From: a virus
Reading direction: 5' to 3' (one strand)
IMG/VR virus record: IMGVR_UViG_3300013094_000053
Coordinates: 1-58,414 of that record
Length of the DNA: 58,414 nt
Part shown: in pieces, positions 58,115 through 58,414 of the stretch
Position numbering within the stretch: the stretch's first letter is position 1
How the letters are laid out: each line of letters opens with the position of its first letter
Notes under the pieces: generated by a model
What the model was told of the DNA's origin: nothing
What the model saw: the letters and a program-made list of their open reading frames with translations, nothing else
Databases searched by the model: none
Position numbers and translations under genes: made by a program

Positions 58115-58414
58115 ATGACACAACTAAACGGCAACTCTGCCTTCGCAATGTATACAGCAGGAACAAATAGCACTTTGAATGCATTTGGCACATCAATCAC
58201 AACAACAGCAACTGCATCTCCAGCAGTATACACAGTATATAATGGCTCAAACATCTCCAGTAATTTTATTGGATGGGATGAGCAAGTAAAGAATCTAGAA
58301 AAAATTGGGGAAAAAATTGTCAAAAATTCTGGCAATTACCCACCATACAATGTAGTCAAAGAGGATGAAGATACATTCCTTATTGAATTTGCAGTGGCGG
58401 GATTCTCCAAGAAA
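58115..58414 (+). CDS. Hsp20/alpha-crystallin small chaperone, 3' end outside window
   Basis: The first 100 codons are present. Residues 1-65 are a Ser/Thr-rich then helical N-terminal arm (GWDEQVKNLEKIGEKIVKNS). From about 70 the alpha-crystallin domain starts with NYPPYNVVKEDEDTFLIEFA and VAGFSKK, matching the IbpA-type opening. Small heat-shock proteins hold unfolded proteins; T4-like marine phages also carry them, probably for virion protein folding. The strong promoter, stabilising leader hairpin and GAAAGGGG site predict high expression. Confidence 0.85.
   Translation, partial: MTQLNGNSAFAMYTAGTNSTLNAFGTSITTTATASPAVYTVYNGSNISSNFIGWDEQVKNLEKIGEKIVKNSGNYPPYNVVKEDEDTFLIEFAVAGFSKK

Noticed and set aside
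1-58414. Direct circular closure of the window (58414 joined to 1)
   Set aside because: Joining the ends puts a stop a few codons after the Hsp20 fragment, which lacks about half its crystallin domain, and the first tail-fibre gene lacks its start. The window is probably an excerpt with sequence missing between the ends.
1-58414. Lysogeny functions
   Set aside because: No integrase, excisionase, repressor-like or partition gene was recognised; the HTH proteins at 39007 and 50461 do not sit in an immunity-type arrangement.

Overview
The window reads as a nearly complete stretch of a virulent, tailed double-stranded DNA phage with siphovirus architecture (HK97-type portal, protease and capsid, long tape measure, tail-tube protein, frameshifted tail chaperone). 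Base composition is clearly AT-rich. All genes but one lie on the + strand, packed with 1-25 base overlaps. No integrase, excisionase, repressor or tRNA gene was recognised. The host is inferred, not shown: SD-less genes placed exactly where an extended -10 promoter would start transcription, a CHAP endolysin with a peptidoglycan-binding tail, and actinophage-like gene order suggest a low-GC actinobacterium, plausibly aquatic.

Layout. 2-1955: end of a tail-fibre operon, including a fibronectin-III protein with a polyproline tail. 2006-9595: an accessory block with four consecutive 2-oxoglutarate/Fe(II) oxygenase-fold genes, a phage protein of unknown function, a sulfotransferase (the only minus-strand gene), an SGNH hydrolase, a carbamoyltransferase, a 30-residue ORF, an APS kinase/nucleotidyltransferase fusion and a small protein. 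9676-18261: portal, protease-scaffold fusion, capsid, head-tail connectors and tail tube. 18379-37233: tail chaperones with a -1 frameshift, tape measure and large tail/receptor-binding proteins; the last carries the same polyproline tail as the protein at 1254. 37300-40316: small coiled-coil, zinc-ribbon and HTH proteins and a metallophosphoesterase. 40273-50474: DnaB-like helicase, primase split by a -1 shift, SSB, DNA polymerase III alpha, RecA-like recombinase, Cas4-like nuclease, RuvC-like resolvase. 50461-53140: two small genes, then the terminase pair. 53398-57270: a secreted coiled-coil protein, membrane proteins (holin candidates), CHAP endolysin, HNH protein and a permuted papain-like hydrolase. 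57286-58414: a cysteine-rich protein and the start of an Hsp20 chaperone.

How it may work together. Replication and packaging look conventional. The unusual part is the accessory block beside the tail fibres. It could hydroxylate (prolyl-hydroxylase-like enzymes), sulfate (APS kinase plus sulfotransferase) and carbamoylate a target, and the nearest obvious substrates are the phage's own proline-rich tail proteins; host surface polymers are the alternative. Other notable signals are a strongly strand-biased GCGGG motif spread over the whole window, leaderless promoters, and two -1 slippery sites, one with a clear stimulatory stem-loop.
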